A stretch of 19,558 bases of DNA from an uncultured Clostridia bacterium (GTDB lineage Bacteria; Bacillota; Clostridia; Christensenellales; Borkfalkiaceae). How positions within the stretch are numbered: the stretch's first letter is position 1; each line of letters begins with the position of its first letter. Shown one piece after another: positions 7,636 to 15,225 of the stretch. Made by a program: the position numbers and the translations under genes. The notes under the pieces were generated by a model. That model was not told where the DNA came from and ran no database searches. It saw only the letters and a list, made by a program, of their open reading frames with translations. The stretch lies in NCBI GenBank assembly GCA_947176485.1, contig CAMWQS010000014.1, forward strand, positions 1 to 19,558, given 5' to 3'.

Positions 7636-8577
7636 TCACCAAAAAATCAAACAAATTATTCCGACGAAGGCGGTGAGTGCGAAATAGCTGTAAGTGATTT
7701 TACATTCCGTATGCCCCTTCATCTGAAAATGATGATGCAAAGGCGCCATTAAGAACACTCTCTTCCTTGTCCGTTTATAATATATGACTTGTACGATTAC
7801 GGATATTCCCGAAATTACGAACATTATTCCGATAATCGGAATATATAAGGAGTTACCCGAAAATACCGATACGCACGAAATAAGTCCGCCTAAAGCAAGC
7901 GAACCCGTATCCCCCATGAAAATTGCAGCCTTGTTTACATTGAATACGAGAAACGCCGCAACCGCGCCAACGCCTATAAAGCACAAAACGGAAAAATAAG
8001 TGCCTTTCATTGCAAGCATAATTCCCAAAACAAGCAAATAAGCGCAGCTTGTCCCTCCGGCAAGCCCGTCAAGCCCGTCGGTTAAATTTACGCAGTTGAC
8101 TGTAGCAATAAAAATGAAAATTACGAGAGGAATTATCCCCCAGCTGATATCCGCCGAGATGCCCGTGAAAGGAATGTTGAGCTTAGTAATTCCGTTAAAG
8201 TAGCAATAAAGCGCCGCAACGACGGCAATAGAAATTTGGAAAATTATTTTCTGATAGGGCTTTAGACCCTCGTTTTTCTTGTGGTAAATTTTAATGAAAT
8301 CGTCAAGAAACCCTACGACCATAAAGCTTGCTGTTATGGCAAGCGTAAGGTTTACTTCACCCCCGTTAAAACCGAGTATGCAGAACCCGACGATTACGAG
8401 CGCACAAATAAAGGCAAGCCCGCCCATCGTGGGCGTGCCGCCTTTATCTTTATGCTCTTTTACGTAACCTAAAATATACTGCCCCGCTTTCAGCCGTCGC
8501 AACAGTGGCAAAATTAACAGAAGTAGCGCACCCGAAGCCAAGAACGCGAACAGCATCGATATAAATATGATTTTCAT
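7636..8577 (-). CDS. mraY: Phospho-MurNAc-pentapeptide transferase MraY
   Basis: MraY moves phospho-MurNAc-pentapeptide from UDP to undecaprenyl phosphate, making lipid I at the inner face of the membrane. The 313-residue protein has about ten membrane spans and the family motifs: GGTPTMGG (46-53), the DD pair at 92-93 in FLDDFIK, NLTDGLDG (164-171), MGDTGS (221-226) and the HHHFQ loop (281-285). Length is typical of Firmicutes MraY. It starts immediately after murE through a TAAATG junction, so the two are probably translationally coupled. murF, which often sits between murE and mraY, is missing here. Confidence 0.97.
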   Translation of the reverse strand: MKIIFISMLFAFLASGALLLLILPLLRRLKAGQYILGYVKEHKDKGGTPTMGGLAFICALVIVGFCILGFNGGEVNLTLAITASFMVVGFLDDFIKIYHKKNEGLKPYQKIIFQISIAVVAALYCYFNGITKLNIPFTGISADISWGIIPLVIFIFIATVNCVNLTDGLDGLAGGTSCAYLLVLGIMLAMKGTYFSVLCFIGVGAVAAFLVFNVNKAAIFMGDTGSLALGGLISCVSVFSGNSLYIPIIGIMFVISGISVIVQVIYYKRTRKRVFLMAPLHHHFQMKGHTECKITYSYFALTAFVGIICLIFW

Positions 8578-10017
8578 TTAGCCGCCGATAATGTTTTTTA
8601 TAACTGTATTGTCATTGTAGCTGTGTTTTATACCCATAATCTCTTGATACTGTTCCCCGCCTTTGCCAGCAACGAGAAGGATATCGCCCTTTTCCAAAAG
8701 CCTTATTGCATACTCGGTTGCAACTTCCCTTTCGGAAACGGTAACGTACTTTTTACCGGTAGTTTTAACTCCTTCTTCGATTTCGCTTATAATGTCGTAC
8801 GGGTCCTCGTATCTGGGATTATCCGAAGTAATTATACAAAAATCTGCGTAGGTTGCGACGACCTTCCCCATTATCGGGCGCTTGGTTTTATCTCTGTTGC
8901 CACCACAGCCAAAAAGACAATAAAGCTTCCCTTCACACAGTTTTTTAAGAGATTGCAAAGACTTTTCCAAGCCGTCAGGCGTGTGGGCGAAGTCCACGAA
9001 GATATCCGCCCCGTTATACCTTGCAACCCTTTCAAGTCTGCCCGATACGTTCTTTAAACTGAACAACCCTTTTGCAATATCGCTTATCTTTATTCCGAGA
9101 ATTTTTGCACATGCGGCAGCCGCCATCGCGTTGTACACGTTGTGAATAGCCGGCAAACAGAGCTTTATTTCATAAAGCTCATCCTCAAGATTTAAAACGA
9201 AAGTCGTTCCGTCAAGGCTTTCACTAACGTCAACCGCGAACACGTCGGCGGGGTTTTTAAGCCCGTAGCTTACCGCGTTTTTTAAGGTTGGAAGAATTTC
9301 CACCCCCAAAGCGTCGTCCGAGTTTATAACTGCAGCTTTGCACCGCCCGTCTTTAAACAGTAGCTTTTTACAGTCGGCATAGCTTTTCATATCGCCGAAA
9401 AAGTCCAAATGGTCTTGCGTGCAGTTGGTGAATATCCCAACCTCAAAGTTCAGCCCGTAAATTTTATCGTAATAAAGGGCGTGCGCGGAAACTTCCATAA
9501 ATACGTACTTAACGCCCGCCGCCGCCATATCCGCAAGCACGGAATACAGATAAATAGGGTCAGGCGTAGTAAGCTCGGGGGATATAAATTTTTCGCCGTA
9601 GCTTATGCCCAAAGTTCCGATTACCCCCGCACTATGCCCGTTTGAACGAAATATGCTTGCAAGCATATGGGTTATCGTAGTCTTACCGTTCGTGCCCGTT
9701 ACGGCAACGATTTTCAGCTTTTTGTCGGCAAAATTGTAGAATGCTTGCGCCGCACGGGCAATCTGCGCCCTTCCGCTGTCAACTATTATCTGGGTTATGG
9801 GGTAATCAAGCCTTTTTTCACAGACTACGGCAACGGCGCCTTTATCCGTTATTTCAAGCATATCCCCGTGCGAATCGTGTTTTGCGCCCGCAAAACAGAA
9901 GAACAAATCACCCTCTTTCACCTTTTGACTGTCGGCGCAAAGCCCGCTTATTTCTACGTCGGTATCCCCGACGATTTCCTTCACTTGTATGTACTTCAAC
10001 AGCTCTGTTAATTTCAT
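8578..10017 (-). CDS. murE: UDP-MurNAc-L-Ala-D-Glu: meso-diaminopimelate ligase MurE
   Basis: MurE adds the third residue of the stem peptide. The 479-residue chain has the N-terminal UDP-binding domain (1-100), the P-loop GTNGKTT (108-114), TTPDP (150-154), EVSAHAL (175-181), the YADCKKLLF segment with the lysine expected to be carbamylated (217 or 218), and the specificity loop DNPR at 399-402. DNPR is the signature of enzymes that add meso-diaminopimelate rather than L-lysine, so the wall is predicted to be DAP type. The C-terminal motif reads GKGGEQYQ where many homologues have GKGHExYQ. Its ATG is joined to the PBP stop codon as TAAATG. No murF follows. Confidence 0.97.
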   Translation of the reverse strand: MKLTELLKYIQVKEIVGDTDVEISGLCADSQKVKEGDLFFCFAGAKHDSHGDMLEITDKGAVAVVCEKRLDYPITQIIVDSGRAQIARAAQAFYNFADKKLKIVAVTGTNGKTTITHMLASIFRSNGHSAGVIGTLGISYGEKFISPELTTPDPIYLYSVLADMAAAGVKYVFMEVSAHALYYDKIYGLNFEVGIFTNCTQDHLDFFGDMKSYADCKKLLFKDGRCKAAVINSDDALGVEILPTLKNAVSYGLKNPADVFAVDVSESLDGTTFVLNLEDELYEIKLCLPAIHNVYNAMAAAACAKILGIKISDIAKGLFSLKNVSGRLERVARYNGADIFVDFAHTPDGLEKSLQSLKKLCEGKLYCLFGCGGNRDKTKRPIMGKVVATYADFCIITSDNPRYEDPYDIISEIEEGVKTTGKKYVTVSEREVATEYAIRLLEKGDILLVAGKGGEQYQEIMGIKHSYNDNTVIKNIIGG

Positions 10018-11712
10018 TTATACGTACCGCTCAATGTTCTTTATTCGGATAATATCTTCAAAAATTTCCTTTGCAACGGGTGCGGCAACCGCACTACCGT
10101 AATATGTTCCTTGCGGCTCGTCGACTACGATAAGTGCAAGATACTCGGGTTTGTTTGCGGGGAAGAACCCGCAGAAAGACGAAACGTATTTGCCTTGCGC
10201 AACGTGCCCGTTTTCGTACTTTTGTGCCGTTCCCGTCTTACCGCCGACGCGGTAACCTTCAATATACGCTTTTGTGCCGCTGCCTTCCGTAACGACCCCT
10301 TCAAGCATCTCAGCAAGATAAGCCGAAGCTTTCTCGCTTATGGCTTTGTTTTTCAGCACGGGTGCGTATTCCGAAACGGTTTTTCCGTCCGCAGATACGA
10401 TACTTTTTAAAAAGTGCGGAACGTAATAGTTCCCGCCGTTCACAGCCGCCGCCACGGCGCACGCAAGCTGCACACCGGTAACTGCTATCGTCTGTCCGAA
10501 CCCTATACGCGCCAAATCGCAGTCACGCACGGCAGTTTGTGGCACCAGCATTCCCAACGCTTCACCCGTAAAGTCAAGCCCAGTTACGTTGCCGAAGCCA
10601 AACGAGTTTAAATACTCGTAAAAGGTTTCACTGCCCAAAGACAACGCAATATCGGTAAAACAAGGGTTGCAGCTGTTATTCAGCGCAGCCGCAAGCGTTT
10701 GGTTTGAATGTTTACCGTTGGCGTGGTCCGACCAGCACTTGATTTTCGTGCCGTCTACCGTTCTCGTTCTGCTGCCGTTAAATACGTATGAATTCGAAAA
10801 CGCCTTGGTATTACCTTTTAAATACTCTTCAATATTTGCCGCCGCAGTAACCACTTTAAAGGTTGAACCAGGCTCGTAAATATCGCTTACAAGTCCGTTA
10901 CGGGAAAGAGCATTCAAGGTTGCCGTGTCGTCGCGAGGGACGTCGTTTAAGTCGTACGATGGATAATTTACAAGAGCAAGAACGTCGAAGTTTTGCGGGT
11001 TCAGCACTATGCACGACACCGCTTTTGCACCGCTTGACGAGTAAACGCTTCGCATCGCGTTTTCCGCAGCAAGCTGGATATCCATATCGATAGTCAACCT
11101 TATCTCGTCGCCGTTCTTTGCCGCCTTGTATACGACTACCGAATTTTCGGTTTCAATTCCGATAATATCCGTCGTATACGTGATTTCGCCGTTGATACCG
11201 CTCAGTATATTATCGTAATACTTTTCAATACCCGAAAGCCCCGAGCCGTCGTTTGAAGTGAATCCCAGCACTTGGCACAATGCGTCGTTATACGTATACT
11301 GCCTGCTGTTATCACGCGAATAATAAACGCCCGCAAGGTCGTAAGAAACTAATTTTTCAATACTTTCTTTACCGACTTGCCGCGCCACTGTAACTTCCGA
11401 TACTTTACCGCCTTGAATTTTTTCAAGTATTACTTTCGGGTCCAAATCGAATAAACCGCTTAAAATCGTTGAGGTGTACTCGGCGTTTTGAACCGCATTG
11501 GGGCGCAAAAACACACTGTAAGTCGTTTTATTGCCGGCTATCACCGTCCCGTTTCTGTCGGAAATTATTCCTCGCGCCGCAACCACCGGAATTTCTCTGT
11601 TCCACTGGTCTGTCGCAAGCTCTTGCAAATCATAGCCCCAAGCCACCTGCACGTATAGAAGTCTGCCTAAAATTATGCAAAAAATAAAGGTTATTGCCAT
11701 TCCCAATGACAA
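10018..11712 (-). CDS. ftsI: Class B penicillin-binding protein, FtsI/PBP2 type
   Basis: This septal transpeptidase crosslinks new peptidoglycan made by FtsW. Numbered from the TTG at 11712, a membrane span covers about 3-22, the dimerisation/pedestal domain follows (about 40-200), and the transpeptidase domain carries S283-T-F-K286, S347-C-N349 and K492-T-G-T. It ends soon after the transpeptidase domain, with no PASTA domains, so it is FtsI-like rather than SpoVD-like. The start is uncertain. The frame stays open up to the stop codon at 11857-11859 but contains no ATG, GTG or TTG above 11712, while the upstream codons encode a plausible basic tail ending in LQKRLL directly before the span. 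TTG at 11712 has GAGG only 3 bases before it; TTG at 11706 has AGAGG 9 bases before it. One G fewer in the G5 run at 11776-11780 would put an ATG in frame near 11783. Confidence 0.93.
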   Translation of the reverse strand: MSLGMAITFIFCIILGRLLYVQVAWGYDLQELATDQWNREIPVVAARGIISDRNGTVIAGNKTTYSVFLRPNAVQNAEYTSTILSGLFDLDPKVILEKIQGGKVSEVTVARQVGKESIEKLVSYDLAGVYYSRDNSRQYTYNDALCQVLGFTSNDGSGLSGIEKYYDNILSGINGEITYTTDIIGIETENSVVVYKAAKNGDEIRLTIDMDIQLAAENAMRSVYSSSGAKAVSCIVLNPQNFDVLALVNYPSYDLNDVPRDDTATLNALSRNGLVSDIYEPGSTFKVVTAAANIEEYLKGNTKAFSNSYVFNGSRTRTVDGTKIKCWSDHANGKHSNQTLAAALNNSCNPCFTDIALSLGSETFYEYLNSFGFGNVTGLDFTGEALGMLVPQTAVRDCDLARIGFGQTIAVTGVQLACAVAAAVNGGNYYVPHFLKSIVSADGKTVSEYAPVLKNKAISEKASAYLAEMLEGVVTEGSGTKAYIEGYRVGGKTGTAQKYENGHVAQGKYVSSFCGFFPANKPEYLALIVVDEPQGTYYGSAVAAPVAKEIFEDIIRIKNIERYV

Positions 11713-11798
11713 TAACCTCTTTTGTAATACAGTTAGAGAAAATCCTTTTTTATTATATCGTTTTATGGTGATAAACCCCCATACGTTTTTGAAATATA

Positions 11799-12485
11799 TT
11801 AATTCTTTACCATTCCTACTGCTATAGCGAATTCCGTTGCGTTTTCTACTGCGTCGTTAAAGGTATTGGAAACTTCGTCGCTTATACCGGCGTACGAGCC
11901 CTTAACTACTTCCAAAGAAGACTGCAGTGAGCCTAAATCTGCATTGATGCCCGAAATTACAGCCGAGTTAACGATTATCAAAACAAGCATAACTACGATT
12001 ATGCTGACTACCGCAGCAATAACTATCTTTTCCTTTTTAGATAAACCCGCACGCTTTTCCGTGTTGGTATTTTCCTCAACAGCCTTTTTAACGCCGTAGG
12101 TCTTGTATTGAATAGTCGTTGAAGTAGGACGCAAATCTTCGTTCTCTTCCTCGCTATCCTCTGCGACCATAACGGGCTGCATATCCAAAGCCTTGCGGTT
12201 TACGGGGCTGTCCGCACGGAAAATTTCCGCATCTGCCCTTGCATTTTCCACAAGGTAAGGCTTAGCGAAAAGTTCGTTACGGGGCTTGGACTCGACCGCT
12301 TGCTGCGACCTGCCCAAAATTTCGTCCACGTTATTGTTGGAGCTTATAAGCCTTGCATATCTTTCGCTAATCTGTGCATTATGCTGCTCGTCGGCGGACA
12401 TTTGAGCATTAAAACCGCCAACTTTCCTTTCTTCTTCAATTTTTTCTAAGGTATTAACGTCCCTTTCCAATACCGCGACTGCCAT
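11799..12485 (-). CDS. ftsL: FtsL-like bitopic division protein with long cytoplasmic region
   Basis: The gene lies between rsmH and the septal PBP, the usual place of ftsL. The 228-residue product has one membrane span (about 154-174) after a KKEK stop-transfer motif, and a short outside part (about 175-228) with heptad-like hydrophobic spacing (NADLGSLQSSLEVVKGSYAGI), as expected for the coiled coil that pairs with the FtsQ/DivIC group. The cytoplasmic part of about 150 residues is much longer than in most FtsL proteins, is rich in charged residues with an acidic patch (DSEEENEDL, 110-118), and looks largely disordered. Sequence identity to FtsL is weak as usual for this family, so the call rests on position and topology. 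The ATG is preceded by GGGAG. The stop is 20 bases after rsmH in the operon and 86 bases before the called PBP start. Confidence 0.75.
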   Translation of the reverse strand: MAVAVLERDVNTLEKIEEERKVGGFNAQMSADEQHNAQISERYARLISSNNNVDEILGRSQQAVESKPRNELFAKPYLVENARADAEIFRADSPVNRKALDMQPVMVAEDSEEENEDLRPTSTTIQYKTYGVKKAVEENTNTEKRAGLSKKEKIVIAAVVSIIVVMLVLIIVNSAVISGINADLGSLQSSLEVVKGSYAGISDEVSNTFNDAVENATEFAIAVGMVKN

Positions 12486-12505
12486 AACTTTCTCCCTATC
12501 GCATA

Positions 12506-13447
12506 TTAAATGATTTTTTCTGCTATTCTAAGTTTAGCGCACTTAGAGCGCGAATTTAAGGTCATTTCCTTAACGCTTGCAATAATAGGCTTTTTTGTGA
12601 TAACTTCAACCTCTTGCACTTTTCCGCAAACACAAACGGGTAAATTTTTGTCGCAGATGCAGTCGGTTTCAAGATACCTAAACGCTTGCTTTACTATCCG
12701 GTCTTCAAGAGAATGGAAAGTAAGAATAACTATCCTTCCGCCCTTTTTCAACCTTCTCGTAAGCCCCGTAACACACTCGTAAAGTCCTTTTAACTCTCCG
12801 TTAACGGCAATTCTTATTGCTTGAAAGCTCTTTCTTGCCGCCGGTCCGTTCTGCTGAAACTTTTTCGGTATGCTACTTTCTATTATTTCTACAAGCTCGC
12901 CGCAAGTCGTTATGCGATTTCGGGTTCTCGCTTTAACGATATTCGCGGCTATCAAAGATGCAAATTTTTCTTCCCCGTATTCCTTCAAAATTTTTGCAAT
13001 TTCGTTTTGGGGATATTCGTTTAAAAGAATTTCTGCCGTAAGCTCTTGACTTTGGTTCATTCTCATATCCAACGGTGCGTTGGGCTTCATGTACGAAAAC
13101 CCTCTTCCCTCGGTGTCAAGCTGAAAGCTCGATACCCCGAAGTCAAGAATTGCCCCGTCAAGACTTTCCACGCCCGCTTTCTCCAAAACTTTTTCAAAGT
13201 CCTTGTAATCAGATTTGTAAATTTCAAATCTGCCTTTGAAGACCGACAACCTTCTCTCTGCCGCCAATATAGCATCGTCGTCCAAGTCGGTTGCGATAAG
13301 TCTTCCGGTAGGGGCTGTCCTTTTAAGAATTTCGAATGAATGTCCGGCACCCCCCACAGTTCCGTCAAAGTATACGCCGCCGTCTTTAAGATTAAGACCT
13401 TGCATACACTCCTCAAGCATCACGGGAATATGAGAAAATTCTTTCAT
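12506..13447 (-). CDS. rsmH: 16S rRNA (cytosine-1402 N4)-methyltransferase RsmH
   Basis: RsmH (MraW) methylates N4 of C1402 in the decoding centre of 16S rRNA with S-adenosylmethionine. The 313-residue chain opens with EFSHIPVMLEE and has the SAM-binding GTVGGAGHS (29-37), the DLD acidic end (54-56), LDFGVSS (101-107), GRGFSY (114-119) and LTFHSLEDRIVK (242-253). Four cysteines (264, 266, 272, 274) form a CxC-CxC cluster, which is common in this part of the family. It follows mraZ through a TAAATG junction. Its association with the dcw cluster is conserved throughout bacteria although its role is in the ribosome. Confidence 0.97.
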   Translation of the reverse strand: MKEFSHIPVMLEECMQGLNLKDGGVYFDGTVGGAGHSFEILKRTAPTGRLIATDLDDDAILAAERRLSVFKGRFEIYKSDYKDFEKVLEKAGVESLDGAILDFGVSSFQLDTEGRGFSYMKPNAPLDMRMNQSQELTAEILLNEYPQNEIAKILKEYGEEKFASLIAANIVKARTRNRITTCGELVEIIESSIPKKFQQNGPAARKSFQAIRIAVNGELKGLYECVTGLTRRLKKGGRIVILTFHSLEDRIVKQAFRYLETDCICDKNLPVCVCGKVQEVEVITKKPIIASVKEMTLNSRSKCAKLRIAEKII

Positions 13448-13876
13448 TTATATACCAAGTATATTGAACATATCGTCGAAGCTCTCTTCTTCGCCCTCGA
13501 AGTACTTGTCGTAAACTTCTTTAGCCCAGATTTCTATATGCGAACCTGCGCCGCAAATAACGAGCTCTTTGTCGATTTTTGCATGTTCCTTAAGTAACAC
13601 CGGAAGAACCATTCTACCTTGTCCGTCGCCTTCGATATGGAAAGCTGACTTTTCAAAAATTCTTACGGCTTTACGCTGTCTTTCGTCGGTAAGTTTGTTG
13701 TTTTCCTCTATCTTGCGGCAAAGCTCTTGAAAAGCTTCCTCGTAGTACACGTAAATACAGCTGTTAGGCCCCTTCGCAAAAAAGAGTGCCTTTTCCTCCC
13801 CCTTCAGTTTGTTGGGAATTCTTATTCTGTTTTTCGTGTCCATTTGGTGAGAATACTCACCCGTCAAGTAAAACAT
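13448..13876 (-). CDS. mraZ: Transcriptional regulator MraZ
   Basis: MraZ is a double SpoVT/AbrB-fold DNA-binding protein that controls its own dcw operon. The protein starting at the ATG 13874-13876 is 142 residues, the usual size, and opens with MFYLTGEYSHQMDTKNR. The two AbrB halves carry the paired motifs DTKNRIRIP (about 12-20) and DGQGRMVLP (about 85-93). The frame is open 38 codons further upstream to 13990, but that extension has no family similarity and contains the promoter (13910-13938), so transcripts would begin downstream of any start there. AAAAGGG at 13893-13887 is the ribosome binding site, 10 bases before the ATG. The TGGGA repeats at 13947-13971 are a candidate autoregulatory operator. 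Confidence 0.96.
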   Translation of the reverse strand: MFYLTGEYSHQMDTKNRIRIPNKLKGEEKALFFAKGPNSCIYVYYEEAFQELCRKIEENNKLTDERQRKAVRIFEKSAFHIEGDGQGRMVLPVLLKEHAKIDKELVICGAGSHIEIWAKEVYDKYFEGEEESFDDMFNILGI

Positions 13877-13909
13877 GAGAAAACTGCCCTTTTGTAGGTT
13901 TATAGCAAC

Positions 13910-13938
13910 ACTATACCACCCTTTAATACCAATGTCAA
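13910..13938 (-). promoter_or_regulatory. SigA promoter of the dcw operon (mraZ)
   Basis: On the - strand a perfect TTGACA (13938-13933) is followed by a 17-base spacer and TATAGT (13915-13910). The predicted start near 13903 leaves a leader of about 27 bases before the mraZ ATG at 13876. No terminator or comparable promoter appears from here to the ftsQ end, so the ten genes down to ftsQ may form one unit. Confidence 0.9.
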
Positions 13939-13946
13939 CCCTTTTT

Positions 13947-13971
13947 AGGAATTTTTTGGGAATTTTTGGGA
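13947..13971. promoter_or_regulatory. Candidate MraZ operator (period-10 TGGGA array)
   Basis: On the + strand, TGGGA at 13957-13961 and TGGGA at 13967-13971 are separated by exactly 5 bases, and AGGAA at 13947-13951 occupies the same phase one repeat earlier. MraZ of E. coli is known to bind direct TGGGN repeats with 5-base spacers. The array lies 9 bases upstream of the mraZ -35 box. It is on the strand opposite to the gene and only two copies are exact, so the call is tentative. Confidence 0.5.
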
Positions 13972-13992
13972 AAAATTTCCCCAGAGCCAAAT

Positions 13993-14739
13993 TTACCTAC
14001 ATAAAACCTCGTAAAACACGCGTTTGTTTTTTTCTTCATCACCTCCTACAAATGAAATTTTGGGAATAAACGGCACAATTTGCGGCTGATATTCTACGCC
14101 TAAAACGTTTAAAATGCGCCTAACCGTCCCCTCAACACCCGTAAACACGGGACAACCGTACTTTTTTTGCACGGCTTCTTTAACAAATATATAGTGCGTG
14201 CACCCCAAAACGACCGTATCCGCTTTTAAATCGGGCAACAATCCCATAAGTTCTTCTTCGTTTAAATTAAATATATTCTGCTCGACGAATTGAGCAAAAT
14301 GAGGACATGCCACCACCTGCGTTGTATCGTTGCCGTACTCGTTAATCAGTTTTCTCAAGCTTGCGCTTTGCGCCGTCGCAGGCGTAGCAAATACCAAACA
14401 CTTGCCACCTACCCGCACCGCTTCCTTTACGGCGGGTTGAATTCCGACGATAGGAAAATCGTACTTACTACGCAACCGCCCGACACATCTTGCCGTAACG
14501 GTATTGCAAGCAATCACCGCAACCGTCGGATTAATTTTGGCGATTTCTGAAAAAATTTCGTCAACGGCGTTTTCAAGCTCTTTGTCGGGCAAATTGCCGT
14601 AAGGTACTTTGAAGTTGTCCGCAAAATAATAAAGCTCTGCTTTAGGCAGCCTAAGCGCAGATTCGTATAACAAATTCAGCCCGCCTATTCCGCTGTCGAA
14701 AAAGCACACTTTTTGCGGTGAAAATTCAGATAAATCCAT
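13993..14739 (-). CDS. murI: Glutamate racemase MurI
   Basis: MurI interconverts L- and D-glutamate, providing D-Glu for MurD. The 248-residue chain has the family signatures: FFDSGIGGL (13-21) with the catalytic-site D15-S16, DNFKVPYG (41-48; usual form DNxxxPYG), the first catalytic cysteine C78 in ACNT, and the second C180 in GCTHY. Length is typical. The ATG at 14737-14739 has no visible Shine-Dalgarno and an AT-rich upstream region with no clear promoter. The gene ends 54 bases upstream of the mraZ -35 box without a convincing terminator, so some transcripts may run into the dcw operon. It is divergent from rpsT. Confidence 0.96.
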   Translation of the reverse strand: MDLSEFSPQKVCFFDSGIGGLNLLYESALRLPKAELYYFADNFKVPYGNLPDKELENAVDEIFSEIAKINPTVAVIACNTVTARCVGRLRSKYDFPIVGIQPAVKEAVRVGGKCLVFATPATAQSASLRKLINEYGNDTTQVVACPHFAQFVEQNIFNLNEEELMGLLPDLKADTVVLGCTHYIFVKEAVQKKYGCPVFTGVEGTVRRILNVLGVEYQPQIVPFIPKISFVGGDEEKNKRVFYEVLCR

Positions 14740-14807
14740 TACTATATATAAATATTTTGCAATCGTAAAATATATTAAAAAAATTGCAAAAAGCCGATAA
14801 AAAACAG

Positions 14808-14836
14808 TTTACAATACGGTTTTTTTGTGATAAACT
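14808..14836 (+). promoter_or_regulatory. Probable promoter of rpsT
   Basis: TTTACA (14808-14813), a 17-base spacer and TAAACT (14831-14836) with a TG dinucleotide at 14828-14829 give an extended -10 promoter. Transcription would begin near 14843, about 35 bases before the rpsT ATG. An alternative TACAAT at 14810-14815 lacks a properly spaced -35. Confidence 0.5.
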
Positions 14837-14877
14837 TACAGAGAATTAATGTTAAAAGTATCCAAAGGAGATATGAA

Positions 14878-15141
14878 ATGCCTAACATAAAATCAGCGAA
14901 GAAACGCGTTCTTGTAACCGCAAAGAAAACCGCGAGAAATAAGTCTATCAAATCCGAAGTTAAGACCGAGATTAAGAAGTTCCTTACTTTGGTTGAAGGC
15001 GGCGATAAAAAAGCGGCTACGGCTCTGTTCCCCCACACTTGCTCTGTAATCGACAGCGCAGTTTCAAAGGGTATTCTTAAAAAGAACACGGCAGCAAACA
15101 AAAAGTCAGGTCTTGCGAAAAAACTCAACGCAATGGCGTAA
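14878..15141 (+). CDS. rpsT: 30S ribosomal protein S20
   Basis: S20 binds 16S rRNA early in 30S assembly. The 87-residue product opens with MPNIKSAKKRV, the family's typical N-terminus, and is rich in Lys and Ala throughout (NKSIKSEVKTEIKKF, KKNTAANKKSGLAKK), as expected of its three-helix bundle. The frame is open upstream to an ATG at 14827, but the ATG at 14878 has AAAGGAG at 14864-14870 with 7-base spacing and gives the standard length. It is the only protein gene on the + strand between 14740 and the window end, and is followed by a terminator and tRNA-Arg. Confidence 0.97.
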   Translation: MPNIKSAKKRVLVTAKKTARNKSIKSEVKTEIKKFLTLVEGGDKKAATALFPHTCSVIDSAVSKGILKKNTAANKKSGLAKKLNAMA

Positions 15142-15151
15142 AAAGAATTTT

Positions 15152-15180
15152 AAGCGAGCGCAAAACGCTCGCTTTTATTT
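15152..15180 (+). terminator. Terminator of rpsT
   Basis: AAGCGAGCG (15152-15160) pairs with CGCTCGCTT (15166-15174) around a 5-base loop, CAAAA, followed by a T-rich tail running into 15180 and beyond. It begins 10 bases after the rpsT stop codon. Confidence 0.9.
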
Positions 15181-15192
15181 TTCAATTAAATT

Positions 15193-15221
15193 TTGCTTTT
15201 CCTACCATCCGCGAAAAGCAA
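15193..15221 (+). repeat. Inverted repeat just upstream of tRNA-Arg
   Basis: TTGCTTTTC (15193-15201) and GAAAAGCAA (15213-15221) form a 9-base-pair stem with an 11-base loop, ending 4 bases before the tRNA. There is no U-run after it. It could be a processing signal of a readthrough rpsT-tRNA transcript or a protein site; the sequence does not decide. Confidence 0.5.
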
Positions 15222-15225
15222 TTAC

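Noticed and set aside
11744..11757. Internal promoter before the PBP gene based on TATAAT at 11757-11752
   Set aside because: The position for a -35 box, 17 bases upstream, reads GGGGGT, and there is no TG extension, so the box alone is weak support.
13966..13992. An intrinsic terminator for murI in the GGGAAA-TTTCCC sequence
   Set aside because: The stem is only 6 base pairs with a 2-base loop and lacks a T-run in the right direction. A regulatory palindrome is more plausible.
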